From Anaerolineales bacterium (GTDB lineage: Bacteria; Chloroflexota; Anaerolineae; Anaerolineales; UBA11579): DNA of 64,000 bases. The stretch lies in contig JAHCIJ010000002.1 of NCBI GenBank assembly GCA_026129255.1, positions 512,234 to 576,233 on the forward strand, written 5' to 3'. Position numbers and translations under genes: made by a program. The notes beneath the pieces were generated by a model, which ran no database searches, had not been told where the DNA came from, and saw nothing but the letters and a program-made list of their open reading frames with translations. Of the stretch, positions 31,245-38,700 are shown one piece after another (the stretch's first letter is position 1; every line of letters begins with the position of its first letter).

Positions 31245-31327
31245 GGTTTGCTCGCTTTCGAGTGCGGAATACTGTTTAGATGAGTGCGGCGGGCGCGATA
31301 TTACATCAGAGCAATGTTAGCAGATAT

Positions 31328-31383
31328 GAAGTTTGCACCTGAAGTTAATACTTTCCCCCGTAAAGTTTGCACTTTTAACTTCC
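31328..31383. promoter_or_regulatory. Candidate operator: repeated AAGTTTGCAC boxes upstream of the mhq-like operon
   Basis: AAGTTTGCACC (31329) and AAAGTTTGCACTTTTAACTTC (31362) contain the same AAGT-TTGCAC core, each next to GAAGTTAA/TTAACTTC. They are about 85-140 nt upstream of the dioxygenase start. On the minus strand GTGCAAACTT is repeated with a 33-nt period, so both would face the same side of the helix. A regulator cannot be named. Confidence 0.35.
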
Positions 31384-31526
31384 CGACGAATTGGTTAAAA
31401 CTTTTGCTTTCTGGCTATGGTCAGGATTGAGAGCAGCGGCATGGTATCAATGTAGCCGAAGTTTGGGTTGAAGCGGGAAAGTGACAAGGATTGTCAAGGA
31501 GTTCCTGTTTGGATGGCAGTTTCTTG

Positions 31527-31683
31527 TCCTAAAAGATTCCTCCTCGACCTGCGGCCTCGTTCGGAATGACAACACACAGTCTGTCATTGCGAGCGAAGCG
31601 AAGCAATCTCCAAGCCAATGTTGGGGATTGCTTCGGGTTGATAGTTGCATATTCATGCAACTATCAACAGCCCTCGCAATGAC
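31527..31683. repeat. Half-copy of family A followed directly by a complete family B repeat
   Basis: 31527-31570 is the right half of family A (GATTCCTCCTCG ... CGTTCGGAATGAC). At 31583-31683 a complete family B copy follows: GTCATTGCGAGCGAAG, GAAGCAATCTCC, GGGGATTGCTTC, an internal perfect GTTGATAGTTGCAT/ATGCAACTATCAAC hairpin and CCTCGCAATGAC. Together with the operator region they fill the 485-nt gap 31245-31729, in which no gene is seen. Confidence 0.85.
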
Positions 31684-31729
31684 GAAGCTATGTAGGCTGC
31701 AGCCTGCTGCGCCCCTACGGCGGACAGTA

Positions 31730-32392
31730 TTAGGCGAAGTTTACGCCTTCGAGTTTGAGCAGGCTGAGCTTACGGGCATCACGCATCTTGCCGCCATAAC
31801 CGCCGAGCGTGCCGTCTGAGGCGACGACACGATGGCACGGAACCACGATGGGGATGGGGTTGTGGCGCAGCGCTTGGCCTACGGCTCTGACAGCCTTCGG
31901 CTGTCCGATCCGTTTGGCAATTTGCATATAGGTGCGCACCTGGCCGCGCGGCACGCGGCGCGTCTCTTGCAGCACGCGCTGCTGGAAGGCGGTCAGGTGG
32001 CTGAGGTCCACCGGCAGGTCCACCACCTGCGAGTCGCCGAGCAGGTATAGCCGCACCTGCTCGGCGGCGGCGGCTACCGGCTGGCTGGCGCGCTCGGGGC
32101 GGCCGCCTAGCTTGGTGAGATAGGCGCGCAAGCTCTCCTCGCTGCTCTCGTATTCGATGGCTACTAAGCCGTGCGCGCCGACGGCGATCCACAGTGGGCC
32201 GAGCGGTGTGTCTTGCACGAGGTCGTAGTACATCGGCGGGCCAGCCTCGGCGGCCAGTGTGCGGCGTACGACAGCCTGCGCTCGCTGGGCGGCGGTTGCG
32301 TTTGGCCCGGCGGCGTAGGCCGCGTCGAGCGCGTGTTCAAGCGTGCTGCCGGGCTTGGCGTTGTGCTCCAGCCAGTTGTTGGGTTTATTCAT
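31730..32392 (-). CDS. ogt: Methylated-DNA-protein-cysteine methyltransferase with N-terminal extension
   Basis: 220 residues. From about residue 55 it is a standard O6-alkylguanine-DNA alkyltransferase: TPLGPLWIAVG, TAFQQRVLQETRRVPRG, YMQIAKRIGQPKAVRAVGQAL, and the suicide-cysteine motif IVVPCHRVVASDGTLGGYGG. The first 50 residues (ending AVVRRTLAAEAG) are extra, helical and reminiscent in size of an anti-sigma N-terminus. The start overlaps the stop of the ECF sigma factor gene by 8 nt, the position usually held by an anti-sigma factor. It repairs O6-methylguanine irreversibly. Confidence 0.9.
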   Translation of the reverse strand: MNKPNNWLEHNAKPGSTLEHALDAAYAAGPNATAAQRAQAVVRRTLAAEAGPPMYYDLVQDTPLGPLWIAVGAHGLVAIEYESSEESLRAYLTKLGGRPERASQPVAAAAEQVRLYLLGDSQVVDLPVDLSHLTAFQQRVLQETRRVPRGQVRTYMQIAKRIGQPKAVRAVGQALRHNPIPIVVPCHRVVASDGTLGGYGGKMRDARKLSLLKLEGVNFA

Positions 32393-32897
32393 GATCTTCC
32401 TCGCTAAATTGGGCGCGTAGCTTTTTAAGCGCCTGATACACATGGGCGCGGGCGGCCTGCTCGCTGCAGCCCAGGGCCGCGGCCACTTCGCCATACTCTA
32501 ATCCCTGGTACTTACGCAGCAGCAGGGCGGCCTGCTGCTGGCGGGGGAGCTGGCCCACGGCCGCCCGCACGGCGGCTGCGCTCAGGCGCTGCAATACCTG
32601 CGTCTCCACGCGGGCCTCGCCGGAGGCGTACTCTTCGTGCAGCTCGGTTTGCTTGGCCGCATGGCGTCCGTTGCGCTGCTGGCGGGTGCGGGCAGCATTG
32701 GTGGCGATCTTGTACAGCCAGGCACGCAGGTTGTCGTTGGCGGCGCGCTCGTAGGCCTTGTAGGCGCGCAGGTAGGTGTCCTGCAGGCAATCTTCGGCCT
32801 CGGCCTCGTCGCCCAGCAGGCGCCACAGGTAGCCGAACAGCTCGCCGCTGTGGGCGTCTACCAGGGTTTCGAAGTCAGGCTTGGTGGTCACGAGCAT
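32385..32897 (-). CDS. ECF-family RNA polymerase sigma factor
   Basis: 170 residues from ATG 32897 (GTG 32900 is possible). Region 2 (GYLWRLLGDEAEAEDCLQDTYLRAYKAY, NLRAWLYKIATNAAR) and region 4 (AAVGQLPRQQQAALLLRKYQGLEYGEVAAALGCSEQAARAHVYQALKKLR) are both complete; there is no SnoaL or TM extension. The gene downstream is the alkyltransferase, translationally coupled. Alkylation-responsive transcription is a plausible inference. No anti-sigma gene is adjacent. Confidence 0.93.
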   Translation of the reverse strand: MLVTTKPDFETLVDAHSGELFGYLWRLLGDEAEAEDCLQDTYLRAYKAYERAANDNLRAWLYKIATNAARTRQQRNGRHAAKQTELHEEYASGEARVETQVLQRLSAAAVRAAVGQLPRQQQAALLLRKYQGLEYGEVAAALGCSEQAARAHVYQALKKLRAQFSEEDHE

Positions 32898-32988
32898 CAC
32901 TCTCTATAACTATGATAGCGGGGATTTGTGAAAAAGCAGCTGATAGCTATTAGCGGTCAGCTTTTAGCTAAAAACCCTACGCAGATTG

Positions 32989-33128
32989 GTCATTCCGAGC
33001 CTGAGCGAAGCGAATGGCGAGGAATCCTTTAGGGCAAAGTAATTTAAGCAGATTTTGTAATGGCCTAAAGGATTCCTCCTCGGGCTACGCCGCTAGAGGC
33101 GGCGCAAGACGCCCTCGTTCGGAATGAC
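32989..33128. repeat. Family A palindromic repeat (complete copy), flanked by AGCT-type repeats
   Basis: Ends GTCATTCCGAG and CGTTCGGAATGAC; inner arms GAGGAATCCTTTAGGGC and GGCCTAAAGGATTCCTC. On either side lie short AGCT/TAGC repeats (32929-32975: GCTGATAGCTATTAGC; 33165-33203: AAAGCTGAGCGCTGAAAGCTGACAGC). The latter runs into the TATAAT of the next gene. This accounts for the whole 318-nt gap; no gene is seen. Confidence 0.85.
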
Positions 33129-33215
33129 AAAGGGGCGGCGCTTGTTTTTTCGGAAGACAGATACTGCTTGCGGCTTAAAGCTGAGCGCTGAAAGCTGACA
33201 GCTATAATTCGCTCC

Positions 33216-34772
33216 ATGACCCGCCGCTATCTCACTTTCGCCGTGTTTGCCTCCGGGCTTACCACGCTGGGCGTGGAACTGACCGCTTCGCGCTTGCTGG
33301 GCAACGTCTTTGGCACGAGCAATATCGTGTGGGCCAGCATCATTGGCCTGATCCTCATATATCTTACGCTGGGCTACTTCATCGGTGGCCGCTGGGCTGA
33401 CCGTTCACCGCATTTCGAGACCTTCTACAAGATCCAGATATGGGCGGGTTTCACGGCCGGCATCGTGCCGCTGGTGGCGCGCCCGGTGCTGCGCGCCGCG
33501 GCGGATGCGTTTGACCAGTTGCAGGTCGGTGTGCTGGCCGGTTCGCTGGTATCCGTGCTGATCTTGTTCATTGTGCCCATCACGCTGATGGGCACGGCCT
33601 CGCCCTTTGCTATTCGCCTAGCCATCACAGACCAGAAAGAAGCTGGCCAGACCTCGGGCCGCATCTATGCCTTCTCGACCCTCGGCTCGGTCATCGGCAC
33701 GTTTTTGCCTGTACTGGTGCTCATTCCCGTGTACGGCAGCACGGCCACTATCCTGATTTTTAGTTTTGTGCTGATGATCGTGGGCCTGGTGGGGTTGGGG
33801 CTCTCGGTGAGCTGGCGCAGGGCGGCCCGCTGGCTGGCGCTGCCCTTGCTGCTGGCGCTGCTTGCCGCGCTGTGGACGCAAGGCAATGTCAAGGCCACTG
33901 CTGGCCAGATCTACGAAGATGAGACGGCCTACAACTACATCCAGGTGCTGGAGTTCAATGGCGTGCGCTACCTGCGCCTCAACGAGGGCCAGGGTGTGCA
34001 CTCCATTTATCATCCGGACGTGCTGGATTTCCGCGGGCCGTGGGAGCAATTTCTCGTTGGCCCATTCTTCAATGCGGGCTATCAGCCTGAGGATATCTCG
34101 GCTATCGCCATCGTAGGCCTGGCGGCGGGCACCAGCGCCCGCGGCGCCACGGCGGTGCTCGGCGAGGGCGTGGCGCTGGATGGCTACGAAATTGACCCCG
34201 ACATCATTGCGGTAGGGCGTGAGTACTTCGGCATGACGATGCCCAACCTGGATGCCATGGCCGTAGACGGCCGCTGGGGGTTGGAACACAGCGAGCGCGT
34301 ATATGCGCTGATCGAGATCGATGCCTACCGCCCGCCGTACATCCCGCCGCACCTCACCACTGTGGAGTTCTTCACCCTGTGCCGCCAACGCCTGACCGAA
34401 GATGGGGTGTTGGCCATCAACGTCGGCCGTGCTCCCAACGACCGCCGCTTGATCGATGCGCTGGTCGCCACCCTCGGGCAAGTTTTTCCCAGCGTGCACG
34501 TGATGGATGTTCCGGATACGTTCAACTCGTTGGTGTACGCTACGGTGCAGCCCACCAGCTTCGATGACTTGCAAGCCAACTATAATCGGCTACTTGCCGA
34601 CCCGGAGAGCCACCCCTTGCTGCTGGCCGCCATGCAGCGCACGCTGGAGCACCGCCGCGAGACACCGACCGGCGGCCAGGTGCTCACCGATGACCGCTCG
34701 CCGATCGAGTGGATTATCAACAGCATGGTGCTGCGCTTTGTGCTCTCCGGTGAAGTGGAGACTCTGCAATGA
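33216..34772 (+). CDS. Membrane-spermidine synthase-like fusion protein
   Basis: 518 residues. Residues 1-220 hold about seven TM helices of the SpeE-associated membrane type (GVELTASRLLGNVFGTSNIVWASIIG; MGTASPFAIRLAI; GRIYAFSTLGSVIGTFLPVLVLIP). The C-terminal half is a spermidine synthase-like Rossmann domain (AIVGLAAGTSARGA, DGYEIDPDIIAVGREYFGM, IEIDAYRPPYIPPHLTTVEFF). The GGGDG-type motif is altered to GLAAGT, so aminopropyl transfer is uncertain. TATAAT stands 7 nt before the ATG (leaderless candidate). The stop overlaps the next ATG. Confidence 0.82.
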   Translation: MTRRYLTFAVFASGLTTLGVELTASRLLGNVFGTSNIVWASIIGLILIYLTLGYFIGGRWADRSPHFETFYKIQIWAGFTAGIVPLVARPVLRAAADAFDQLQVGVLAGSLVSVLILFIVPITLMGTASPFAIRLAITDQKEAGQTSGRIYAFSTLGSVIGTFLPVLVLIPVYGSTATILIFSFVLMIVGLVGLGLSVSWRRAARWLALPLLLALLAALWTQGNVKATAGQIYEDETAYNYIQVLEFNGVRYLRLNEGQGVHSIYHPDVLDFRGPWEQFLVGPFFNAGYQPEDISAIAIVGLAAGTSARGATAVLGEGVALDGYEIDPDIIAVGREYFGMTMPNLDAMAVDGRWGLEHSERVYALIEIDAYRPPYIPPHLTTVEFFTLCRQRLTEDGVLAINVGRAPNDRRLIDALVATLGQVFPSVHVMDVPDTFNSLVYATVQPTSFDDLQANYNRLLADPESHPLLLAAMQRTLEHRRETPTGGQVLTDDRSPIEWIINSMVLRFVLSGEVETLQ

Positions 34773-35425
34773 AGCCGCTTATCCGCTACATCGTGCCGGT
34801 GCTGGTGCCGGTTGCCATCCTGCTGACTGCCACGCGTCTGCTGCTCACTCCGCTGTTCGTGAATATCGAATATCACACGCCCGGCTTCCCGGATGACCCG
34901 TACGGCATGACGCAGGCCGAGCGCCTGCGCTATGCGCCGCTGGCCTTGGACTATTTGTTGAACGATGCGGACATCAACTTCCTGGGCGATCAGACGTTTG
35001 ATGATGGCATGCCGCTATACAACGAGCGCGAGCTGCACCACATGCACGATGTCAAGGTGCTGACCCAGCAAGCCATCAAGGTGTGGCTGGGTGTCTTGCT
35101 GGCGCTGGCGGCAATAGGAATCGCCGCCTGGCGGCTAGGCGCCGTGGCCGAGTTCCGTGCTGCGCTGGGGCAGGGCGGCGCCTTCACAGTGGTGCTCATT
35201 CTGGCACTGCTGGTGCTCATCGCCCTAAGCTTTGACTGGCTCTTTACTGAGTTTCATGGAATTTTCTTTGAAGGCGATACCTGGCTGTTCTTATACTCAG
35301 ATACGCTCATTCGCCTCTTCCCCATGCGCTTCTGGCGCGATGTGTTCCTGGCGCTGGGCGGTTTTGTGTTGCTGGGTGGCCTGGGGTTGTGGTGGTGGGT
35401 TCGTCCACGTGTAAACACAGATTAA
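34769..35425 (+). CDS. DUF1461/TIGR01906-type integral membrane protein
   Basis: 218 residues. One N-terminal TM helix, an extracytoplasmic stretch with conserved LNDADINFL and ERELHHMHDVK, then three more TM helices with FDWLFTEFHGIFFEGDTWLF between them. This matches the pattern of TIGR01906 proteins, whose function is not established. It overlaps the spermidine synthase-like gene by ATGA, so the two may act together. Confidence 0.75.
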   Translation: MKPLIRYIVPVLVPVAILLTATRLLLTPLFVNIEYHTPGFPDDPYGMTQAERLRYAPLALDYLLNDADINFLGDQTFDDGMPLYNERELHHMHDVKVLTQQAIKVWLGVLLALAAIGIAAWRLGAVAEFRAALGQGGAFTVVLILALLVLIALSFDWLFTEFHGIFFEGDTWLFLYSDTLIRLFPMRFWRDVFLALGGFVLLGGLGLWWWVRPRVNTD

Positions 35426-35436
35426 AGTCAAAAGTT

Positions 35437-35500
35437 AACCACAAAGACACAAAGGGCACAAAGAAAAGCTTAAAAGCAGTTCTTTGTGCCCTTTGTGGTT
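35437..35500. terminator. Inverted repeat between convergent genes (CACAAAG repeat)
   Basis: AACCACAAAG...GGGCACAAAGAA pairs with TTCTTTGTGCCCTTTGTGGTT, with an 8-nt bulge on the left arm. It could end transcription of both convergent genes, but there is no clean T-run. The CACAAAGACACAAAG core also occurs at 29380, so this is probably a dispersed repeat as well. Confidence 0.5.
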
Positions 35501-35514
35501 AAGCTTTAGCTTTT

Positions 35515-36021
35515 CTAAATCACAAAGTACTCAGACAGCACCATGCCCAGCAGGGACAAAGTGATCAGGATCGTGGCGATGGCGCTGTTGCGCGCCATGT
35601 GTTCTTGCAGGGCGCCCAGACGTTGCAGCTGCTCAGGCTTTGGTTCTGCGCCAGCCACTTCTGCGCTTAGGGCTTGTATCTGCTTCATTGTGCTGCCGGT
35701 GCGGCTGCCGAGCATTATTGCCAGCAGGCCAAACAAGCCGCCCAGCGTGAGCGCCAGGCCGCTGCCGGTATTGAGCGGGGCCAGGCCGTGAAACAGCAAG
35801 CCATACAATAGCAACCCTGACAGCACGGTGAGCCCGCTGGCCATCGACATGCGTTTGGGCAGCTTGCCATGCTGCGCCAGCGCTTGCATGAACTTCTGGC
35901 CTTCGGCGCCGCTGGCCTTTACGGCCGGTGTGATGAACAGCGCCATGGTGTACGCCGCGCCCACCCAGATGACGCCGGCGAAAATATGAATGATACGAAG
36001 AATTACTAGTGCCCATGCCAT
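35515..36021 (-). CDS. Four-TM membrane protein, CopD/DUF2269-like
   Basis: 168 residues, four TM helices. The N-terminus (LVILRIIHIFAGVIWVGAAYTMALFITPAV) has the His-in-helix pattern of CopD/YebZ or DUF2269-like cytochrome b-type membrane proteins; a second His is in FHGLAPLN. Haem or metal binding is possible but not shown. A good AAAGGAG lies 11 nt before the ATG. Confidence 0.55.
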   Translation of the reverse strand: MAWALVILRIIHIFAGVIWVGAAYTMALFITPAVKASGAEGQKFMQALAQHGKLPKRMSMASGLTVLSGLLLYGLLFHGLAPLNTGSGLALTLGGLFGLLAIMLGSRTGSTMKQIQALSAEVAGAEPKPEQLQRLGALQEHMARNSAIATILITLSLLGMVLSEYFVI

Positions 36022-36089
36022 GATTGCTGCTCTCCTTTATGTCTTGTTAAATGGCCGATTGCTAAAAGCTAATCGCTAACAGCTAATTC

Positions 36090-37298
36090 CTATGCGCCAA
36101 ATTTTTCCAAACGCCCGGCGTGTGCCAGCGCCAGCGCCATCAACTCCGTGGCGGGGATGGTGCCCAGGCCGCCGTGCATGCAGGCGCGCTCGCCGAAGCG
36201 GGTTTGCTCATCTGGCAGGCCGCGCTCTGGCGCCCAGAACAGCAGCGGCACCGGGTGCCAGGAGTGGCTGCGCATCTTCACCGGCGTGCTGTGGTCACCC
36301 GTGACCATGAGCACATCAGGTTTGAGCGCCATGAGCTGTGGCAGCGCCTCGTCCACACTTTCGATCACTTTCACCTTGCCGTCAAAGTTGCCATCTTCAC
36401 CCATGCTGTCGGTCTTCTTAATGTGGATGAACAAGAAGTCGTAGTCGTCCCACACCTTGGCGGCCGCGGCAAACTCATCAGCTGGGGTTTCGCCATCGAA
36501 CAGGATGGTTTGCATGCCCACCAGCTTGGAGACGCCGCGGTACATGGGGTACACCGCTACGCAGGCGGCTTTGAGGCCGTAGGCGTCCTGGTAACTGGGC
36601 AGCTGCGGGTCGCCGCCAAAGCCGCGCAGCGTGATGCCGTTGGCTTTGGGTTGCTTCGCCAGCAGTTTGTGCGCCTCGGCGACCCATTGATTGAACAGCT
36701 CGGCTGCCTTGGTGGACCGGTCGTCACGCGCCACGGCGGGTAGCGGCTTGGCGCCAGTGGCCTGCGGGTCGGTGTCGTCGATCTCGCCGTGCAGCCCATC
36801 ACCATGGATCACCACAGCGAAGCGGTACTCCTTGACGTGGCGCACTTCCACGCGCACACCGGGCAGCTGGATGCTCTTGAGCTGCTCCACGATGGGGGCG
36901 GCCTCCTCGGAGGCGATGCGGCCGGCGCGCCGGTCTGCGATGTTGCCATCCGCATCCAGCGTGCAGAAGTTGCCGCGCGCCGCCACCGCGCCGCTGGGCA
37001 CATCCAGCCCAACGCCGAGCGACTCCATCACGCCGCGGCCTACGGGGTAGTGCAGCGGGTCGTAGCCGAACATGGCGAGGTGCGCCGGACCGGAGCCGGG
37101 GGTGATGCCATGGCGCACTGGGATGGTGCGGCCCAGCGTGCCCTCGGCGGCCAGGCGGTCCAGGTTGGGCGTGTGCGCCGCCTCCAGCGTAGTGGGGCCG
37201 CCGGGCACCAGCGGCAGGCCGCCCAGACCATCCAGCACCAGCAAGACGATCTTGCTGGTGGATTTGATGAGCAGGTCAGGAACGTAATCGTAGGGCAT
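36090..37298 (-). CDS. apgM: 2,3-bisphosphoglycerate-independent phosphoglycerate mutase, archaeal type
   Basis: 402 residues from ATG 37298 with AAGGA upstream; the longer frame covers a structured leader. Alkaline-phosphatase superfamily: IVLLVLDGLGGLP (metal/nucleophile loop), ITPGSGPAHLAMFGYDP, RGNFCTLDADGNIADRRAG, and C-terminal metal ligands VTGDHSTP and RSHSWHPVPLL. It interconverts 3- and 2-phosphoglycerate. A 10-bp inverted repeat CTTGCGAAGG/CCTTCGCAAG (37319-37328, 37362-37371) lies 20-73 nt upstream of the start. Confidence 0.93.
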   Translation of the reverse strand: MPYDYVPDLLIKSTSKIVLLVLDGLGGLPLVPGGPTTLEAAHTPNLDRLAAEGTLGRTIPVRHGITPGSGPAHLAMFGYDPLHYPVGRGVMESLGVGLDVPSGAVAARGNFCTLDADGNIADRRAGRIASEEAAPIVEQLKSIQLPGVRVEVRHVKEYRFAVVIHGDGLHGEIDDTDPQATGAKPLPAVARDDRSTKAAELFNQWVAEAHKLLAKQPKANGITLRGFGGDPQLPSYQDAYGLKAACVAVYPMYRGVSKLVGMQTILFDGETPADEFAAAAKVWDDYDFLFIHIKKTDSMGEDGNFDGKVKVIESVDEALPQLMALKPDVLMVTGDHSTPVKMRSHSWHPVPLLFWAPERGLPDEQTRFGERACMHGGLGTIPATELMALALAHAGRLEKFGA

Positions 37299-37385
37299 GT
37301 GCGATCCTTTAATCAAACCTTGCGAAGGCTGTTTTGCATGGAGATTGATTTTACTTGCCAACCTTCGCAAGATGTACTCATAAGT

Positions 37386-37430
37386 AAAACGGCGTACTGC
37401 ACGCTGCTGTTGCAGTGTACAGTACGCCGT
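37386..37430 (-). terminator. Terminator after the UgpC/MalK-type gene
   Basis: On the minus strand ACGGCGTACTG (37430-37420) pairs with CAGTACGCCGT (37399-37389), followed by TTTTACTT. The 20-nt loop contains another CTGCAACAGCAG hairpin. It lies 20 nt after the ATPase gene and before apgM. Confidence 0.65.
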
Positions 37431-37449
37431 ATATATCACAAACTAGAAA

Positions 37450-38547
37450 CTAGCGGATGGCCTGCTCGCTGTCCTTATCGAACAGGTGCAAGTTGCTGGT
37501 GTTGAACACCACCTCAGCTTTGTCTCCCACTTTGTACTCCGAGCGGGGGTCCACACGTGCCACAAAGTCAGCATTGCCCGCTTTGAGGTAGGCCACGATC
37601 TCGTTACCCATCAGCTCAACGATATCCACCTTGGCTTCCACCTTGGCCGGGGTGATGCCCGCCGGGGTGAACTTGCTGTTGTGGATGTCTTCGGGGCGGA
37701 TGCCGAGCGTCACCGGCTTACCGGCATAGGCCTCGGCGGCTTTGTTGCCCGCAGGCACTTCCACCTGGAAGCTGCTCGCATCGGCTACCAGCTTGCCGCC
37801 GTCCTTCACCAGCTTGGCATCAAAGAAATTCATCGCCGGAGAGCCGATGAAGCCTGCTACGAACTTGTTGGCGGGCCGGTCGTACAAGTTGTGCGGGGTA
37901 TCGATCTGTTGCAGCACGCCGTGGTTCATCACCGCAATGCGCGTGGCCATGGTCATGGCTTCCACCTGGTCATGCGTTACATAGATGAAGGTGGTCTTGA
38001 GGTCCTGGTGCAATTTGCTGATCTGAGCGCGGGTTTGTACGCGCAGCTTGGCATCCAGGTTGGAGAGCGGCTCATCCAGCAGGAAGACGTTAGGCTCGCG
38101 CACGATGGCGCGGCCCACGGCCACACGCTGGCGCTGGCCGCCCGAGAGCTGACGCGGCTTGCGCTGCAGCAGCTCTTCGATGCCGAGGATGGCAGCGGCG
38201 TTATCTACACGGCGCTTGATCTCCTCTTTGGGCATTTTACGGAGGCGCAGACCAAAGGCCATGTTCTCAAAGACTGACATGTGGGGATACAGCGCATAGG
38301 ATTGGAACACCATGGCAATATCGCGGTCTTTGGGCGCCAGATCGTTGACCACTCGGTCACCGATGCGGATCTCGCCGGAGGAGATCTCCTCCAGGCCGGC
38401 TAGCAGGCGCAGGGCCGTGGATTTACCACAGCCAGAGGGGCCAACCAGCACCAGGAATTCTTTGTCCTCTATGTGAATATTCAAGTCGTTTACGGCGAGG
38501 ACGTCACCAAAACGCTTTACGACATGGTCATACGTTACGCTGGCCAT
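37450..38547 (-). CDS. ugpC: Sugar/glycerol-3-phosphate ABC transporter ATPase (UgpC/MalK type)
   Basis: 365 residues from ATG 38547, chosen because ATGGAGG immediately upstream serves as Shine-Dalgarno. Walker A GPSGCGKST, signature LSGGQRQRVAVGRAI, Walker B VFLLDEPLSNLD, switch His in VTHDQVEAM, then the C-terminal TOBE/regulatory domain (LGIRPEDIHN). In Chloroflexota a single such ATPase often serves several CUT1 sugar importers. No permease genes are adjacent, in line with a shared ATPase. Confidence 0.88.
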   Translation of the reverse strand: MASVTYDHVVKRFGDVLAVNDLNIHIEDKEFLVLVGPSGCGKSTALRLLAGLEEISSGEIRIGDRVVNDLAPKDRDIAMVFQSYALYPHMSVFENMAFGLRLRKMPKEEIKRRVDNAAAILGIEELLQRKPRQLSGGQRQRVAVGRAIVREPNVFLLDEPLSNLDAKLRVQTRAQISKLHQDLKTTFIYVTHDQVEAMTMATRIAVMNHGVLQQIDTPHNLYDRPANKFVAGFIGSPAMNFFDAKLVKDGGKLVADASSFQVEVPAGNKAAEAYAGKPVTLGIRPEDIHNSKFTPAGITPAKVEAKVDIVELMGNEIVAYLKAGNADFVARVDPRSEYKVGDKAEVVFNTSNLHLFDKDSEQAIR

Positions 38548-38596
38548 TGTCTGAACCTCCATTTCTCAAGAATATAGTGGTTCGATTATAAGCTTA

Positions 38597-38687
38597 TTTC
38601 TACGGTCAGCTAGTTGGTTGGTCGCCTGATCAATTGGCTGGCTGGCCGACCAGTGACTAATTGACTAATCGACGGCCTATTGACGGT
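38597..38687. repeat. Degenerate TTGACTAA/TTGGTCG repeat array (family C)
   Basis: Short imperfect units such as GGTTGGTCG, TTGGCTGGC, TTGACTAATC and GTGACTAA in both orientations. Similar arrays are at 42460-42520, 43425-43496 and 47662-47725. This one runs up to the TAGAAT box of mutS and provides TTGAC sequences at roughly -35 spacing. Confidence 0.65.
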
Positions 38688-38700
38688 TAGAATTCCGCCC

